Positions 1 through 6,416 of a stretch of DNA of 11,485 nucleotides are shown piece after piece. A model generated the notes under the pieces. That model was given only the letters and a program-made list of their open reading frames with translations, did no database searches and had not been told where the DNA came from. Position numbers and translations under genes: made by a program. Positions within the stretch are counted from its first letter, which is position 1; every line of letters starts with the position of its first letter. The DNA is from Clostridia bacterium (GTDB lineage: Bacteria; Bacillota; Clostridia; Oscillospirales; Acutalibacteraceae). Location of the stretch: assembly GCA_900769375.1 (NCBI GenBank), contig CAAGGN010000193.1:1-11485 (forward strand). Reading direction: 5' to 3'.

Positions 1-25
1 AATTCCAATAGGTCGAACAGATAAG

Positions 26-54
26 AGCAGATGGATTTTTCCATCTGCTTTTTT
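26..54 (+). terminator. Rho-independent terminator of an upstream gene outside the window
   Basis: A perfect 10-bp stem (AGCAGATGGA, loop TTTT, TCCATCTGCT) is followed directly by a run of T on the plus strand. The minus-strand reading lacks a T run after the stem. It therefore most likely ends a plus-strand gene to the left of the window that converges on the cotJ operon. Confidence 0.85.
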
Positions 55-55
55 C

Positions 56-83
56 TGTAGGGGCGGGGTTACCCCGCCCGTTT
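56..83 (+). repeat. TGTAGGG...CCGTT hairpin repeat, copy 1
   Basis: TGTAG precedes a perfect 8-bp stem, GGGCGGGG with loop TTA and CCCCGCCC, followed by GTTTG. It sits just after the cotJC stop codon. Similar elements with the same outer bases but different stems occur at 3329-3358, 6594-6620 and 6695-6722, with a longer relative at 6491-6576. On the minus strand it could also help end cotJ transcription, but no T run follows the stem at once. Confidence 0.65.
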
Positions 84-84
84 G

Positions 85-693
85 TTATTTCCCGCAGTTT
101 TTGTCAAAACTTGGGTTGCAAGCATAGAAATTCTTACTGTCAAGTCGGTCGGTGGTGCGGCGCAGCGCTTCACCGAAGCGTTGATAGTGAACGATTTCTC
201 TTTGGCGCAAGAATCTTAAGGGGTCTAAAATATCGGGGTCATCTATAAGGCGTAAAAGGTTATCATAGGTGACTCTTGCTTTTTGCTCTGCCGCCAAATC
301 TTCGTGAAGGTCGGCAATTATATCGCCTTTTGCTTGAATATATTCCGCTCTCCAAGGAAGTGAAGATGCCGCAATGGGATAAACCGCTGCCGTGTGGTCA
401 ACGAAATATTTGTCAAAACCGCTCTTCTTGATTTCCTCGGGGGTGAGATTTCGTGTGAGCTGGTGTACCATAGCGCAAATCATTTCGAGATGGGCAAGTT
501 CCTCTGTGCCCACATCGGTTAAAAGCCCTTTAACATCATCGTAAGGCATACTGTATCTTTGAGTGAGATAACGCATTGAAGCGCCGAGCTCGCCGTCGGG
601 GCCGCCATACTGACTTATTATGATTTGGGCGTATTTGGGATTGGGGTTTTTAATGTTTATTGGGTACTGTAATTTCTTTTCATATTGCCACAT
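85..693 (-). CDS. cotJC: Spore coat protein CotJC, manganese-catalase family
   Basis: A 202-residue protein of the CotJC/manganese catalase family, found in the coat of Bacillus and Clostridia spores, where it is thought to decompose hydrogen peroxide at a di-manganese site. The expected ligands are visible: Glu35 (GELGAS), Glu65 and His68 (EELAHLE), Glu136 (AAEQKAR) and His169 (REIVHYQRF). The 33-residue gap between the last two equals that of known Mn catalases. The length is normal for CotJC and shorter than free-standing Mn catalases. The C-terminus has two Cys (192 and 200). It is the last gene of cotJABC: its start lies 3 bp past the cotJB stop, and its GGAGGA ribosome site lies inside the end of cotJB, which suggests coupled translation. 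Identification is firm; catalytic activity is inferred from the intact ligand set. Confidence 0.95.
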   Translation of the reverse strand: MWQYEKKLQYPINIKNPNPKYAQIIISQYGGPDGELGASMRYLTQRYSMPYDDVKGLLTDVGTEELAHLEMICAMVHQLTRNLTPEEIKKSGFDKYFVDHTAAVYPIAASSLPWRAEYIQAKGDIIADLHEDLAAEQKARVTYDNLLRLIDDPDILDPLRFLRQREIVHYQRFGEALRRTTDRLDSKNFYACNPSFDKNCGK

Positions 694-696
694 ATA

Positions 697-960
697 CTAT
701 TCCTCCGCAAATTTGTTTTCCCAAGGCCATGGGCCGTCGAGCCAACACCAAGAATCGTTACATTCAGAGGTAACGGCGGTTTCGTTCATACTGCCGAAAC
801 GAGAAACATACTCTCTTACGAGCATTTCTCTTTCTCGCTTATACATTTTAAGGCGGTTAAGCGCCGCGGTATTGTTTTTATGGGTGTCGAGGAAAAGCAC
901 CATTTCGTGTATGGCAAAATCCAGCTCCCAAATTTTTCTTCTTAATTGCTTTTTGTTCAT
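697..960 (-). CDS. cotJB: Spore coat protein CotJB
   Basis: An 87-residue protein recognised as CotJB from its length, its place between cotJA and cotJC, the basic helical N-terminus (KKQLRRKIWELDFAIHEM) and the aromatic C-terminal part with WCWLDGPWPW. CotJB is a small coat component whose biochemical role is unknown; in Bacillus it is made in the mother cell together with CotJA and CotJC. Its ATG overlaps the cotJA stop as ATGA, and the GGGAGG ribosome site is within the last codons of cotJA, so this start is secure. No signal peptide or membrane segment is seen, as expected for a protein assembled from the mother-cell cytoplasm. Confidence 0.92.
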   Translation of the reverse strand: MNKKQLRRKIWELDFAIHEMVLFLDTHKNNTAALNRLKMYKREREMLVREYVSRFGSMNETAVTSECNDSWCWLDGPWPWENKFAEE

Positions 961-1124
961 CTGGGGGTTCCTCCCATACGGAAGGGTTTATCTATGTCGG
1001 GAAATAAAGTTCCCGATTTTAAGGCGGACTCGGGCGTGTAAACGTCAGCAAAGGGTTGAAGGTTTACAAATGCCATAGTCAGCACATCGTCTTTTTCGGG
1101 GGTTAAATCGGTCATAATATCCAT
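957..1124 (-). CDS. cotJA: Spore coat-associated protein CotJA, small
   Basis: A 55-residue protein, first gene of the cotJ operon. It begins MDIMTDLTPEKDDVLTMAFV, continues with a Pro-rich part (NLQPFADVYTPESAL) and ends FRMGGTPR. The CotJA family is recognised by the pattern FVNLQPF..VY.PE.AL..GTLFP.LDKPF, which is visible here. The start is set by AAGGAG at 1133-1138, eight bases upstream; the stop overlaps the cotJB start by ATGA. CotJA is needed for assembly of CotJC into the Bacillus coat. This copy is somewhat shorter than the Bacillus protein but otherwise looks intact. Confidence 0.88.
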   Translation of the reverse strand: MDIMTDLTPEKDDVLTMAFVNLQPFADVYTPESALKSGTLFPDIDKPFRMGGTPR

Positions 1125-1152
1125 TTTCGTTACTCCTTAATCGGCATAAATT

Positions 1153-1176
1153 ATTCTATGCCTACTACCATAATAT
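1153..1176 (-). promoter_or_regulatory. Possible sporulation-type promoter of cotJABC (weak)
   Basis: On the minus strand an ATATT (1172-1176) is followed after only 11 bp by CATAGAAT (1153-1160). These resemble the -35 (ATATT) and -10 (CATACAnT) boxes of mother-cell sigma-E promoters, which drive cotJ in Bacillus. The spacing is shorter than the usual 13-15 bp, so this is only a candidate. No good sigma-A promoter was seen for this operon. Confidence 0.25.
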
Positions 1177-1234
1177 TAAAGCGCGGGAAGGAAGGTTAAA
1201 AATTTCAAAAAATTCGGTAAATAATGGTTGAGAT

Positions 1235-1263
1235 TTGCCAAACGGTGTGATATACTGTAAAAT
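1235..1263 (+). promoter_or_regulatory. Candidate sigma-A promoter of the oad operon
   Basis: TTGCCA (1235-1240), 17 bp, then TAAAAT (1258-1263). It faces the sodium-pump genes and lies 132 bp before the oadG start, giving a leader of about 125 nt. A second TATAAT at 1325-1330 has no convincing -35 box. Confidence 0.45.
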
Positions 1264-1363
1264 GACCTAATTTGGTATTCTTTTGAGGTTTGCCCTTAAA
1301 AAACGGGTAAATTTCGGAGTAAAATATAATTTATTCTCTTTTTTGAGAAAGGGAATTCAGGTC
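1264..1363 (+). promoter_or_regulatory. Structured 5' leader of the oad operon (hypothetical)
   Basis: Between the candidate promoter and oadG the transcript could fold into a closing stem GACCT (1264-1268) with AGGTC (1359-1363), enclosing TTTGCCC/GGGTAAA (1289-1295 with 1305-1311, one G-U pair) and TTCTC/GAGAA (1334-1338 with 1345-1349). ACCT of the closing stem could instead pair with AGGT of the oadG ribosome site (1383-1386). No known riboswitch class was recognised. The stems are short, so the fold is a suggestion only. Confidence 0.25.
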
Positions 1364-1395
1364 TAAAAAGTTTTGCATTGGGAGGTGCAAAGGTA

Positions 1396-1707
1396 GTGGA
1401 TAAAATTTTAGAAATGTTGCCGAAAATCCATCTTCAACCCGAAACCATTCCTAACTGGTTGGTAGTTGTAATGGGTATCGGTACCGTATTTGTGGGACTT
1501 ATCTGCATTATCATAATCTGCAAGATAATGAGTCTATTCTTTGTGAATAAGAAGGCAAAAGCCCCTGAGGTAAAGGCGGAAGCCCCTGCAAAGCCGCAGG
1601 TTATTGAAAACCGTCAGGAGATTATTGCGGCAGTAACTGCAGTAATCGCCGAAGAAATGGGTAAGGACGTAAACGCTCTTCGCGTTGTTTCCTTCAAAAA
1701 ACTGTAA
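1396..1707 (+). CDS. oadG: Oxaloacetate decarboxylase sodium pump, gamma subunit (OadG family)
   Basis: A 103-residue small membrane subunit. One transmembrane segment (about residues 21-48, VVVMGIGTVFVGLICIIIICKIM) is followed by a Lys/Ala/Pro-rich linker (KAKAPEVKAEAPAKPQ) and a C-terminal helix/strand module (VTAVIAEEMGKDVNALRVVSFKKL) typical of OadG/MmdD-like proteins. In the family this subunit holds the alpha subunit on the membrane beta subunit and aids assembly. The GTG at 1396 is chosen as start because GGGAGGT at 1380-1386 lies nine bases before it; an in-frame TTG at 1378 would place the ribosome site inside the gene. It is the first gene of the pump operon, 38 bp before the biotin carrier. 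Family is clear; substrate specificity is set by the alpha subunit. Confidence 0.87.
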   Translation: MDKILEMLPKIHLQPETIPNWLVVVMGIGTVFVGLICIIIICKIMSLFFVNKKAKAPEVKAEAPAKPQVIENRQEIIAAVTAVIAEEMGKDVNALRVVSFKKL

Positions 1708-1745
1708 AATTAAAATTCAAAATTAATGAAAAAGAGGTATATATT

Positions 1746-2114
1746 ATGAAACAGTATAAAGTAACCGTAAACGGTACCGCTTATGAAATCACAGTTGAAG
1801 CTATTGACGCCGCAGAGGTTAAAGCTGCTCCCGCAGCCGCTCCTGCTCCCGTAGCCGCTCCTGCAGCAGCCCCTGCTCCCGTAGCCGCTCCCGCAGGCGA
1901 GGGTGAAACAGTAACAAGCCCCATGCCCGGAAATATTCTTGACGTTAAGGTCTCGGCAGGCGCCGCAGTTAAGAAGGGCGACGTTCTTCTTATTCTTGAA
2001 GCAATGAAGATGGAAAATGAAATTGTTGCTCCTTGCGACGGTACCGTTGCAGCAGTTAACGTTCAGAAGGGCGCTACCGTTGAAAGCGGCACTGTTCTTT
2101 GTGTAATCGCGTAA
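1746..2114 (+). CDS. Biotin carboxyl carrier protein of the sodium pump
   Basis: A 122-residue biotinyl carrier. Residues 1-20 form a short beta-rich start, residues 24-55 an Ala/Pro linker, and residues 55-122 a biotinyl domain with the motif EAMKM; Lys88 is the biotin site. The carrier accepts CO2 from the carboxyltransferase and delivers it to the membrane beta subunit. In many OadA proteins this domain is fused to the alpha subunit. Here it is a separate protein, matching the absence of a biotin domain on the alpha subunit downstream. The linker contains two 10-residue repeats encoded by an exact 20-bp repeat (1842-1861 and 1872-1891, period 30). Start supported by AGAGGT upstream. The next gene follows after 13 bp. 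Confidence 0.93.
   Translation: MKQYKVTVNGTAYEITVEAIDAAEVKAAPAAAPAPVAAPAAAPAPVAAPAGEGETVTSPMPGNILDVKVSAGAAVKKGDVLLILEAMKMENEIVAPCDGTVAAVNVQKGATVESGTVLCVIA
1842..1891 (+). repeat. 30-bp tandem repeat inside the biotin-carrier linker
   Basis: CCTGCTCCCGTAGCCGCTCC occurs at 1842-1861 and again, base for base, at 1872-1891. The 30-bp period keeps frame and adds ten residues of Ala/Pro linker per copy. Copy number could vary between strains without breaking the gene. Confidence 0.8.
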
Positions 2115-2127
2115 GAGGTATTTAAAA

Positions 2128-3327
2128 ATGTTAGATAGAGTTATTGACTTTTTGAAAAGCACCGGCTTTTATATGCTTTTCGGAAACTTCAGCGAAAACT
2201 GGGGTCAGCTCGCAATGATTTGCGTATCCCTTTTCCTTTTATGGCTTGCCATCAAAAAGCAGTTTGAGCCCCTTTTGCTTATTGGTATCGCTTTTGGTAT
2301 GCTTCTCACCAACCTCCCCGGCGCAGAAATGTATCATAGCGAAATGTGGACCGCCTTTATGACCGAGGGCAACGAGGCCTACCATGATTACGGCGTGATT
2401 TTAGCCGAAGGCGGACTCCTTGATATTCTTTACATAGGCGTTAAAACCTGCCTTTACCCCTGCCTTATATTTATAGGTATAGGCGCTATGACCGATTTCG
2501 GTCCCCTTATCTCTAATCCTAAGAGCTTAATTTTGGGCGCCGCCGCTCAGGTTGGTATATTCGTTACCTTTATCGGATGCTTCTATCTCGGATTCCCCCA
2601 GGAAGCCGCAGCATCTATCGGTATCATCGGCGGAGCAGATGGCCCCACCGCTATTTATACCACCTCTAAGCTCTTTCCCAACCTTTTAGGACCTATCGCG
2701 GTTGCCGCATATTCATATATGGCTTTGGTGCCCGTTATTCAGCCCCCCATTATGAAGCTGCTTACAACCAAGAAGGAAAGAGAAATCGTTATGAAGCCTC
2801 TCCGTCAGGTTTCCAAAACCGAGAAGATTATATTCCCCATAATCGTTACTATTTTCGTAGCACTTCTTGTTCCTTCTGCAACAGCTCTTGTAGGTTGTCT
2901 TATGCTTGGTAACCTCTGGAAAGAATCGGGCGTTGCAGAGCGTCTTTGCAAGACCGCTCAGAACGAGCTTATGAATATTGTTACAATATTCCTCGGAATT
3001 TCCGTAGGCGCAACCGCAACCGCAAGCGCATTCCTTAACCTTGATACCTTAAAGATTATGGGAATGGGTATAGTTGCTTTCGGTATCGGTACTGCAGGCG
3101 GACTTCTTCTTGCAAAGCTTATGAATGTCTTCTCAAAGAACAAGATAAATCCCCTTATTGGCTCTGCGGGTGTTTCTGCAGTTCCTATGGCAGCCCGTGT
3201 ATCTCAGTCGGTTGGTCAGAAGGCAAATCCCTCCAACTTCCTTCTTATGCACGCTATGGGCCCCAATGTAGCGGGAGTTATTGGCTCGGCTATTGCCGCC
3301 GGCGTACTCATCTCTTTGTTTGGTTAA
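2128..3327 (+). CDS. oadB: Oxaloacetate decarboxylase sodium pump, beta subunit
   Basis: A 399-residue integral membrane protein of the OadB/GcdB/MmdB family, which decarboxylates carboxybiotin and couples this to export of sodium ions. The hallmark GGADGPT sits at residues 168-174, with Asp171 matching the essential sodium/proton-binding aspartate of the family. Other family blocks are GNLWKESGV, IFLGISVGATA and NPLIGSAGVSAVPMAARVSQ. Many hydrophobic segments run from residue 25 to the C-terminus. The N-terminal part (about 1-45) is longer than in the shortest homologues. The ribosome site AAGAGGT overlaps the end of the carrier gene. Full length and intact. The alpha subunit gene follows after 164 bp of repeats instead of a tight join. 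Confidence 0.95.
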   Translation: MLDRVIDFLKSTGFYMLFGNFSENWGQLAMICVSLFLLWLAIKKQFEPLLLIGIAFGMLLTNLPGAEMYHSEMWTAFMTEGNEAYHDYGVILAEGGLLDILYIGVKTCLYPCLIFIGIGAMTDFGPLISNPKSLILGAAAQVGIFVTFIGCFYLGFPQEAAASIGIIGGADGPTAIYTTSKLFPNLLGPIAVAAYSYMALVPVIQPPIMKLLTTKKEREIVMKPLRQVSKTEKIIFPIIVTIFVALLVPSATALVGCLMLGNLWKESGVAERLCKTAQNELMNIVTIFLGISVGATATASAFLNLDTLKIMGMGIVAFGIGTAGGLLLAKLMNVFSKNKINPLIGSAGVSAVPMAARVSQSVGQKANPSNFLLMHAMGPNVAGVIGSAIAAGVLISLFG

Positions 3328-3328
3328 T

Positions 3329-3358
3329 AACGGACGGTCGGGGACACCCGTCCCTACA
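3329..3358 (-). repeat. TGTAGGG...CCGTT hairpin repeat, copy 2
   Basis: Read on the minus strand it begins TGTAGGGACGGGTGTCC and ends CCGTCCGTT, with a stem of GGACGG (3332-3337) against CCGTCC (3348-3353). It starts 2 bp past the oadB stop, inside the pump operon. The outer bases match copies at 56-83, 6594-6620 and 6695-6722 while the stem sequence differs. Confidence 0.6.
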
Positions 3359-3393
3359 CCAAATCCCTTTCAAACTAAATGGTAAATTATTGC

Positions 3394-3445
3394 ATCCCTC
3401 GCCTCCCTTGCCTAAAGGGAGGGGGACCGCTTGCGGTGGAGGGAT
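3394..3445. repeat. Three-way-junction palindromic repeat between oadB and oadA
   Basis: An outer stem ATCCCTC/GAGGGAT (3394-3400 with 3439-3445) encloses two perfect hairpins: CCTCCCTT-GCCTA-AAGGGAGG (3402-3422) and ACCGC-TT-GCGGT (3426-3437). Nearly every base is paired, and no coding is seen. Its shape suggests a dispersed non-coding element. I recall similar ones in Oscillospiraceae genomes, but only this copy is in the window. Confidence 0.7.
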
Positions 3446-3491
3446 TTTATACACACTTAATGTGTTTTAATGAACACAGAAAGGAAAAGTT
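3446..3491 (+). promoter_or_regulatory. oadA leader with two mutually exclusive small hairpins
   Basis: ACACA (3451-3455) can pair with TGTGT (3461-3465), or GTGTT (3462-3466) can pair with AACAC (3473-3477). The two share bases and cannot coexist. The ribosome site of oadA (AAAGGAAA) follows directly. No convincing promoter was found here, so oadA is probably read from the upstream operon. Confidence 0.25.
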
Positions 3492-4895
3492 ATGGATAAA
3501 AAACCTTTGCTTATAACAGATACCATTCTTCGTGATGCCCATCAGTCTCAGGCGGCAACGAGAATGCGTCTTGAAGATATGATTCCTGCCCTTGAGAAGC
3601 TTGATAAAATCGGCTATTGGTCCTTGGAATGTTGGGGCGGCGCTACCTTTGATGCTTGTATGCGCTTTCTTAACGAAGACCCTTGGGAGCGCCTTCGCAC
3701 CCTCAAAAAGCATATGCCCAATACCAAACTTCAGATGCTTCTTCGTGGTCAGAACCTTCTTGGATATAAACATTATTCCGATGATGTTGTGGATATGTTT
3801 GTTAAAAAATCCATTGAAAACGGTATTGATGTTGTTCGTATATTTGACGCCCTTAATGACCCCCGCAACTTAGAGCAGGCAGTCAAAAGCTGTAAAGAAT
3901 ACGGCGGCATCTGCGAAACCGCTATCAGTTATACCGAGAGCCCTGTTCACAATGAGGAGTATTTTGTAAATCTTGCAAAAACCCTCGAAAATATGGGCGC
4001 CGATGTAATTTGTATTAAGGATATGGCAAACCTTCTTTTGCCCTTTGACGCATATTCTCTCGTTAAGAAACTTAAAGAGAGCGTTAAGGTTCCTATTCAT
4101 CTTCACACTCATAATACAACAGGTACAGGCGATATGACCTACCTTATGGCAACTCAGGCAGGCGTTGATATTGTTGACTGCGCCCTTTCTCCCTTTGCTA
4201 ACGGTACCGCTAACCCCTCTACCGAATCCTTGGTTGCAACCCTTAAGGGCACCGAGTATGATACAGGTCTTGACCTTACCGATTTAAGTGAGGCCGCCGC
4301 TCATTTCCGTAGCGTTGCCGATAAGATGAAGGCCGAAGGCACCCTTGACCCCAAGGTGCTTAACGTTGATACCAAAACCCTTATTTATCAGGTTCCGGGC
4401 GGTATGCTTTCCAACCTTATTTCTCAGCTTAAGCAGGCAGGCGCCGAGGATAAATACTATGACGTTTTGGCCGAGGTTCCGAAGGTTCGCGAGGATTTCG
4501 GTTACCCACCCCTCGTAACCCCCACAAGCCAGATAGTCGGTACTCAGGCGGTTATGAATGTGCTTTCGGGTGAACGCTATAAAATGGTTCCCAAGGAATC
4601 CAAAGCCCTTCTTCGCGGTGAGTACGGCGCATTGCCCGCTCCCGTAAACGAGGATGTTCGCAAGAAGGCCATCGGCGATGATGAGGTTATTACCTGCCGT
4701 CCCGCTGACCTTATTGAGCCCGAGCTTAAAAAGTACGCAGTTGAAATGAAGGAAAAGAATATCGGTAAAACGGGTGAGGATGTATTAAGTTACGCCCTCT
4801 TCCCCCAGGTAGCCGAGAAGTTCTTTGCAGTTCGTGATAAGGTAGAGGACGAAAACGCTGTCCGCGAGCTTATCGTAGAAGATATTTCTATGTAA
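3492..4895 (+). CDS. oadA: Oxaloacetate decarboxylase alpha subunit (carboxyltransferase)
   Basis: A 467-residue carboxyltransferase that moves CO2 from oxaloacetate to biotin on the separate carrier protein, releasing pyruvate. The HMGL-like TIM barrel covers about residues 1-280 with the opening TLRDAHQS-type signature. Expected metal and catalytic residues are present: Asp15 (LRDAHQS), Lys176 (ICIKDMAN, the lysine carbamylated in relatives) and His205/His207 (HLHTHNTTG). The PYC/OADA conserved domain follows from about 290 to the end. There is no C-terminal biotinyl domain, consistent with the free carrier gene upstream. This 5S/OadA-type alpha subunit points to oxaloacetate; methylmalonyl-CoA and glutaconyl-CoA decarboxylases use an unrelated alpha subunit. 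A pyruvate carboxylase B-subunit role is possible, but the beta and gamma partners favour the pump. Confidence 0.94.
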   Translation: MDKKPLLITDTILRDAHQSQAATRMRLEDMIPALEKLDKIGYWSLECWGGATFDACMRFLNEDPWERLRTLKKHMPNTKLQMLLRGQNLLGYKHYSDDVVDMFVKKSIENGIDVVRIFDALNDPRNLEQAVKSCKEYGGICETAISYTESPVHNEEYFVNLAKTLENMGADVICIKDMANLLLPFDAYSLVKKLKESVKVPIHLHTHNTTGTGDMTYLMATQAGVDIVDCALSPFANGTANPSTESLVATLKGTEYDTGLDLTDLSEAAAHFRSVADKMKAEGTLDPKVLNVDTKTLIYQVPGGMLSNLISQLKQAGAEDKYYDVLAEVPKVREDFGYPPLVTPTSQIVGTQAVMNVLSGERYKMVPKESKALLRGEYGALPAPVNEDVRKKAIGDDEVITCRPADLIEPELKKYAVEMKEKNIGKTGEDVLSYALFPQVAEKFFAVRDKVEDENAVRELIVEDISM

Positions 4896-4900
4896 AATAT

Positions 4901-4931
4901 AAGACACCGTCGCAAGATGGTGTCTTTTTTT
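4901..4931 (+). terminator. Rho-independent terminator of the oad operon
   Basis: AAGACACCGTC, a GCAA tetraloop and GATGGTGTCTT form an 11-bp stem (one G-U pair) followed by seven T. It begins 6 bp after the oadA stop and separates the pump from the next operon. Confidence 0.92.
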
Positions 4932-4939
4932 AAAATGCT

Positions 4940-4968
4940 TTGACTTATGGGGGATAATAGGTTATTAT
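4940..4968 (+). promoter_or_regulatory. Sigma-A promoter of the kinase/PqqD/peptidase operon
   Basis: TTGACT (4940-4945), a 17-bp spacer, then TATTAT (4963-4968), 28 bp before the start codon of the first gene. It lies just after the oad terminator, so the operon has its own vegetative promoter with a very short leader. Confidence 0.75.
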
Positions 4969-4996
4969 ATAAGAAAAAGGAAAGGAGCGGCAGAAA

Positions 4997-5701
4997 ATGT
5001 ATAAAATCGCAGATTTATATATGGATTTTAGCGGAAATGCGGAATATGTAAAAAAACTCTGCCGCGACTTTTTGTGCGAGGAAGCAAAGTCGGATATTAA
5101 GATAAATATATCCGATGAGGATATTAAAAAAGAAGGGGAAATGGCCGAGGAAGGAACAAGGGCGTGGTCCGTTGAATCTGCCGCCGCCAATCGCAAAATT
5201 GCCGAAATTTTGCCCCTTTATAACGGATTTTTGCTTCATAGCGCAGTAATGGACGTTGATGGCATGGGCATTGCCTTTGCCGCCCGTAGCGGAACGGGAA
5301 AAACCACCCATCTTACCCGCTGGCAAAGCTATCTCGGTGAAAAGCTGACGGTAATAAACGGCGATAAACCCTTCGTCCGTTTCTTTGAGGGTGAGCCCCT
5401 TCCCGTCGCATACGGTACCCCTTGGCGCGGCAAGGAAAATTTCGGTAATACGGGCAAAACAAAATTAAAACATATCTGTTTTATCGAAAGAGGCGCCGAA
5501 AACAAGGCGGAAAGAATGGATAAAACCAAGGCCGCCGACCTTCTTTTTATGCAGATTTATATGCCGCAAAGCCCTGTGGCCGCCGCCAATACCTTAATGC
5601 TTATAAATAAACTCGTTGAAACCTGCGAGTTTTGGAATATTACCTGCAATATGGATGATAATGCGGCGGAAATGCCTTATAAAACTATTTTTGGGAGATA
5701 A
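4997..5701 (+). CDS. HPr-kinase-like P-loop protein (RiPP-cluster type)
   Basis: A 234-residue protein whose C-terminal two thirds resemble the catalytic domain of HPr kinase/phosphorylase. Visible blocks are LLHSAV (79-84), the P-loop ARSGTGKTT (96-104), VINGDKPFVR (119-128) and YGTPWRGKENFG (139-150). The N-terminal 60 residues are acidic and unassigned. It is shorter than true HprK (about 310 residues) and lacks that enzyme's N-terminal domain, so it is unlikely to act on the sugar phosphotransferase system. Similar stand-alone kinases occur in lasso-peptide clusters, where one type phosphorylates the peptide C-terminus. Here the next genes encode a PqqD-like protein and an S26-type peptidase, the same company, but no precursor is visible. 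AAAGGAG at 4981-4987 supports the start. Kinase fold is likely; substrate unknown. Confidence 0.8.
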   Translation: MYKIADLYMDFSGNAEYVKKLCRDFLCEEAKSDIKINISDEDIKKEGEMAEEGTRAWSVESAAANRKIAEILPLYNGFLLHSAVMDVDGMGIAFAARSGTGKTTHLTRWQSYLGEKLTVINGDKPFVRFFEGEPLPVAYGTPWRGKENFGNTGKTKLKHICFIERGAENKAERMDKTKAADLLFMQIYMPQSPVAAANTLMLINKLVETCEFWNITCNMDDNAAEMPYKTIFGR

Positions 5702-5704
5702 AAA

Positions 5705-5968
5705 ATGAAGTTAAAATACGATTTTGTTACAAATAAAGTAGCGGGTAAAACCGTAGCCGTTGCAGTTGGTAAAGGACTTTCGGAGTTTGGCGGTTTTATA
5801 AAGCTAAACGATACAGGCGCCTTTATTTTCGAACTTTTAAAGAAGGAAATAACCAAGGAAGAAATTGTCAAGGCCCTTCTCGGGGAATATGATATAACCG
5901 AAGAAAAGGCCAAAGAGAGCACCGAGGAATTTTTAGAATATTTATCTTCTAACGGAGTGCTGAAATGA
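5705..5968 (+). CDS. PqqD-like RiPP recognition protein
   Basis: An 87-residue PqqD-family protein. The family pattern is clear: a beta-rich N-terminus, then LNDTGAFIFELL (34-45), helices ITKEEIVKALLGEYDITEE (49-67) and a final helix ending LSSNGVLK. PqqD-like domains are winged-helix RiPP recognition elements that bind leader peptides and present them to modifying enzymes. It starts 3 bp after the kinase-like gene, with GGGAGAT as ribosome site, and its stop overlaps the peptidase start by ATGA, so the three are translated as a unit. The radical-SAM maturase encoded about 2.3 kb to the right has its own N-terminal recognition-like region, so this protein probably serves a different peptide. 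That peptide was not found in the window. Confidence 0.85.
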   Translation: MKLKYDFVTNKVAGKTVAVAVGKGLSEFGGFIKLNDTGAFIFELLKKEITKEEIVKALLGEYDITEEKAKESTEEFLEYLSSNGVLK

Positions 5969-6411
5969 GCAAAATCAATCTGCAAAACGCGGCCGAAGCT
6001 CTGAAAATCAAAGAGCAGGTCGAGGTTTTAACCTATGGGCGCAGTATGGAGCCAATGCTAAAAGAGCATAGGGATATTGCCGTCATAAGCCGCGCAAAAT
6101 CCCCCGTTAAGAATGGAGATATCGTTCTTTATACAAGGGATAATAAGCAATTTATCCTTCACCGCATTGTAAAGATTCGGGGTGAAAAGCTTGTAATAAG
6201 GGGGGATAATAACCTCTTTTACGAAAAGGATATAAAAAAAGAAGATATTATAGGAATCCTCACCGCCCTTTATAGAAAGGGTAAATATATGGAAAAAGGA
6301 AGCGGCCAATTTAAATGGTTCGCCGTATTTAACAAGTTGAGATTTCCCGTTATATTTATCTATAGAAAAACAAAGCAGTATTTATGGAAAAAATTAAAAG
6401 GCAGAAAATAA
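5965..6411 (+). CDS. S26-type (Ser/His, SipW-like) peptidase without membrane anchor
   Basis: A 148-residue peptidase of the S24/S26 signal-peptidase fold. The nucleophile motif GRSMEPML places the serine at residue 27. FILHRIVKI puts His66 where ER-type and SipW-type signal peptidases have their catalytic histidine, instead of the lysine of classical bacterial enzymes, and IRGDNN (78-83) matches the conserved GD.N block. Ordinary signal peptidases have an N-terminal transmembrane helix; this one has a polar helix there and only a weakly hydrophobic C-terminal stretch (FPVIFIYR), ending in a very basic tail. It may thus act in the cytoplasm or at the membrane surface. Overlap with the PqqD-like gene and the ribosome site GGAG inside that gene show coupling. 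A role in leader-peptide removal is inference from context. Confidence 0.78.
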   Translation: MSKINLQNAAEALKIKEQVEVLTYGRSMEPMLKEHRDIAVISRAKSPVKNGDIVLYTRDNKQFILHRIVKIRGEKLVIRGDNNLFYEKDIKKEDIIGILTALYRKGKYMEKGSGQFKWFAVFNKLRFPVIFIYRKTKQYLWKKLKGRK

Positions 6412-6416
6412 ACGCA

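Noticed and set aside
620..1078. Plus-strand open frame of 152 codons opposite cotJB/cotJA
   Set aside because: It is the antisense shadow of the well-recognised cotJ genes and resembles no known family.
1378..1395. TTG start for oadG at 1378
   Set aside because: The ribosome site GGGAGGT would fall inside the gene; GTG at 1396 has it at the proper distance.
1710..2162. Minus-strand open frame rich in Cys, Gly and Ser
   Set aside because: It is the reverse reading of the Ala/Pro linker and biotin domain of the carrier gene; the Gly/Cys-rich composition is an artefact of that.
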